A stretch of DNA of 64,000 bases from Pseudomonadales bacterium (GTDB taxonomy: Bacteria > Pseudomonadota > Gammaproteobacteria > Pseudomonadales > Azotimanducaceae): assembly GCA_029251375.1 (NCBI GenBank), contig JAQXDL010000031.1, positions 22,645 through 86,644 on the forward strand. The letters are read 5' to 3'. Every line of letters starts with the position of its first letter. Position 1 is the stretch's first letter. The notes under the pieces were generated by a model, which did not search any database, had not been told where the DNA came from, and worked only from the letters and a program-made list of their open reading frames with translations. This document shows, in pieces, positions 62,837 through 64,000 of this stretch. The position numbers were made by a program, and so were the translations under genes.

Positions 62837-63625
62837 GTGATATTCCTATCTCATAATTACAATGATAAACCAGTAGTAGAACAAATTGCATTAAGGCTCA
62901 GTCAATTATTTGGGCAAGATCAAGTGTTCTATGATTCTTAGTCAATACAACCTGGTGACGGCATTATTGATCAAATGAATAAAGGTCTTGGCGATTGCGA
63001 GCTATTCTTGTTTTTCGTATCCAAAAATAGCTTACAAAGCAAAATGGTCGAGCTTGAGTGGCAAAATGCTGTAATCAAAGCAACACAGGATAAAACTAAA
63101 ATTATCCCCGTTAAAATGGATGATTGCATGATACCACCTATTTTAATGCAATCACTATACATTGATTTATTTGGTCAAGGTTTAGAAGTTGCATTAAGAC
63201 AAATTGTTGATGTTACTCAAGGCAAAAATACATTCCAAAAAGGACCACAAGAATTTTCAAACCTCCGTGCATACGTATCTACTGGAGGACAAAAAACAAT
63301 AATTGAATGTCATGCCGAATTCTACATGGAAGCTATTTCTAACTTTCTTTTCGTTGTGGAAAATGACGAATCAGAAATTACATTCAATTGTACTAGTAGC
63401 GCTATGACTAGAAGTCGTTTTCGTAAAGATTTGCAGATTAATAACGGGCAAAAATGTAACGGGCAATTTATTGCAATCGAACGAAGTACTGCACCCGGTT
63501 TTCCTTTCGTTGTGGAGTTAACTCCTAACAAGGGATGTACTTTGAAATTAGCCAACGTAATGCACGAAAAGAAACAAGGCGAGTTCAGACCTATACCGCT
63601 AGTTAAAGGTAAAAAAGTTGCCTAA
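62837..63625 (+). pseudogene. TIR-domain protein gene with one in-frame amber codon (integron cassette)
   Basis: From GTG 62837 the frame reads IFLSHNYNDKPVVEQIALRL, the opening strand and helix of a TIR domain, and meets TAG at 62939-62941 (codon 35). It continues in the same frame through SIQPGDGIIDQMNKGLGDCE, LFLFFVSKNSLQSKMVELEW and IIPVKMDDC to TAA at 63623-63625. In relatives I recall, this loop reads D-S-W-S-I-Q-P, so TAG probably replaced TGG. The C-terminal 110 residues form a second, beta-rich domain. Intact versions of such TIR proteins are linked to NAD-degrading or immune signalling. The ATG at 62975 could only yield a truncated domain and lacks a Shine-Dalgarno. AT-rich codon use differs from genes to the left. 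Confidence 0.8.
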
Positions 63626-63718
63626 CAAGCCAATTAAGCAGGACAAAAAACAGTTGGTTTTGCTCCTGCGTCGCCAATTTTAACCAACTATTTTTAGCCT
63701 CTTATTGGGGCGTTAGTT
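63620..63718 (+). other. attC recombination site
   Basis: The site begins with GCCTAAC (63620-63626), which overlaps the TIR stop codon, and ends with GTTAGTT at 63712-63718. Outer arms pair: CTAACAAGCCAATTAAG against CTTATTGGGGCGTTAG. Inner arms AAAAACAGTTGGTT and AACCAACTATTTTT pair with one mismatch. GCCTAAC is the exact complement of the GTTAGGC at 62814-62820, as expected for the two ends of one cassette. Cassette one therefore spans 62815-63712, 898 bp. Confidence 0.88.
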
Positions 63719-63731
63719 GCCAAGGGGAGTT

Positions 63732-64000
63732 ATGCGAAAAACTTATTGGTTGTATCTCGGGTTATTAATGTTACTAGCTTTAGGTAGGCTGGCTCAAAAA
63801 TTAGCAACCGATACTGGCGGTTTTGCTAGCCGTTATCTTCCATTAATAATCGTTATTATTTTAGTTACTGGTTTTATAGGTTTTATGTCGCATAAGCCTT
63901 TATTCAAGCGCTGGGTTTGGCTAGCCGTTTTCTGGCTGCTAATTACTGCTTCGGCTAGTATGTTTTTCTTCTCAATTTATTTGTTTATTGCAATTGGCAC
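63732..64000 (+). CDS. Membrane protein of second integron cassette, partial
   Basis: An ATG at 63732, preceded by AGGGGAG, opens MRKTYWLYLGLLMLLALGRL and stays open for at least 89 codons to the window edge. Three hydrophobic helices are visible at about 5-20, 34-54 and 64-88. It begins 20 bp after the attC core, typical of integron cassette genes, and is AT-rich like the TIR cassette. No family was recognised; the C-terminus is outside the window. Confidence 0.75.
   Translation, partial: MRKTYWLYLGLLMLLALGRLAQKLATDTGGFASRYLPLIIVIILVTGFIGFMSHKPLFKRWVWLAVFWLLITASASMFFFSIYLFIAIG

Noticed and set aside
62939..62941. Recoding of TAG as an amino acid (pyrrolysine-like)
   Set aside because: No PylS or tRNA evidence here, TAG serves as a normal stop for other genes in the window, and the expected residue is Trp; a nonsense mutation is simpler.

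Overview
The window reads as a chromosomal segment of a marine-type gammaproteobacterium. This is an inference from gene content (TonB receptor, RhlE helicase, ClsC-like lipoprotein, RAYT-like motif, integron attC site) and moderate GC; no rRNA or other phylogenetic marker is present. About fifty intact genes are seen. Most belong to lipid, terpenoid or aromatic catabolism: ANL acyl-CoA ligases, acyl-CoA dehydrogenases, enoyl-CoA hydratases, a CaiB-type CoA transferase, TesB, a P450, two molybdenum hydroxylases, a carotenoid-cleavage oxygenase, TauD and PhyH dioxygenases, and many alpha/beta hydrolases.

Layout. 0.2-6 kb: acyl-CoA ligase, MFS exporter, and the first Tat-exported molybdenum hydroxylase pair. 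6-7.5 kb: a methyltransferase with a lysine-rich tail, YbjQ, and a membrane-protein remnant. 7.5-16 kb: a mostly minus-strand catabolic block with a feruloyl-CoA-synthase-like ligase, MBL hydrolase, aldo/keto reductase, glutathione transferase, TauD dioxygenase, a small four-helix protein resembling styrene oxide isomerase, and a PF10118 hydrolase, plus an enoyl-CoA hydratase on the plus strand. 16-31 kb: serine hydrolase, a broken DUF6249-like gene, SDR plus enoyl-CoA hydratase, Ldh-type dehydrogenase, TesB, TPR protein, hydrolases and an APC permease. 31-38 kb: P450, two acyl-CoA dehydrogenases divergent from a TetR regulator, CaiB/BaiF transferase and a ceramidase-like membrane protein. 38-47.5 kb: phospholipase D/ClsC-like lipoprotein, second molybdenum hydroxylase pair, alpha/beta hydrolase, a decayed TetR gene facing a carotenoid oxygenase, and an MFS carrier. 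47.5-62.4 kb: TonB-dependent receptor, TPR-sulfotransferase (apparently starting at ATT) with a MarR regulator, RhlE, DUF1254/DUF1214 protein, GPH-type symporter, PhyH dioxygenase, DUF2817/M14-like peptidase and a lipoprotein hydrolase.

The right edge (62.6-64 kb) changes character. It becomes AT-rich and looks like the start of an integron cassette array: an attI-like site, a TIR-domain cassette whose reading frame is cut by one amber codon, a well-formed attC site of about 99 bp, and a second cassette encoding a membrane protein that runs off the window. No integrase gene is visible.

Two themes cross the window. One is gene decay: a TetR gene, a DUF6249-like gene, the TIR gene and a small membrane-protein gene all carry frameshifts or nonsense codons. 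The other is at least nine short tandem-repeat arrays (units of 8, 10, 13 or 15 bp) in intergenic DNA, several starting at or just after a stop codon.
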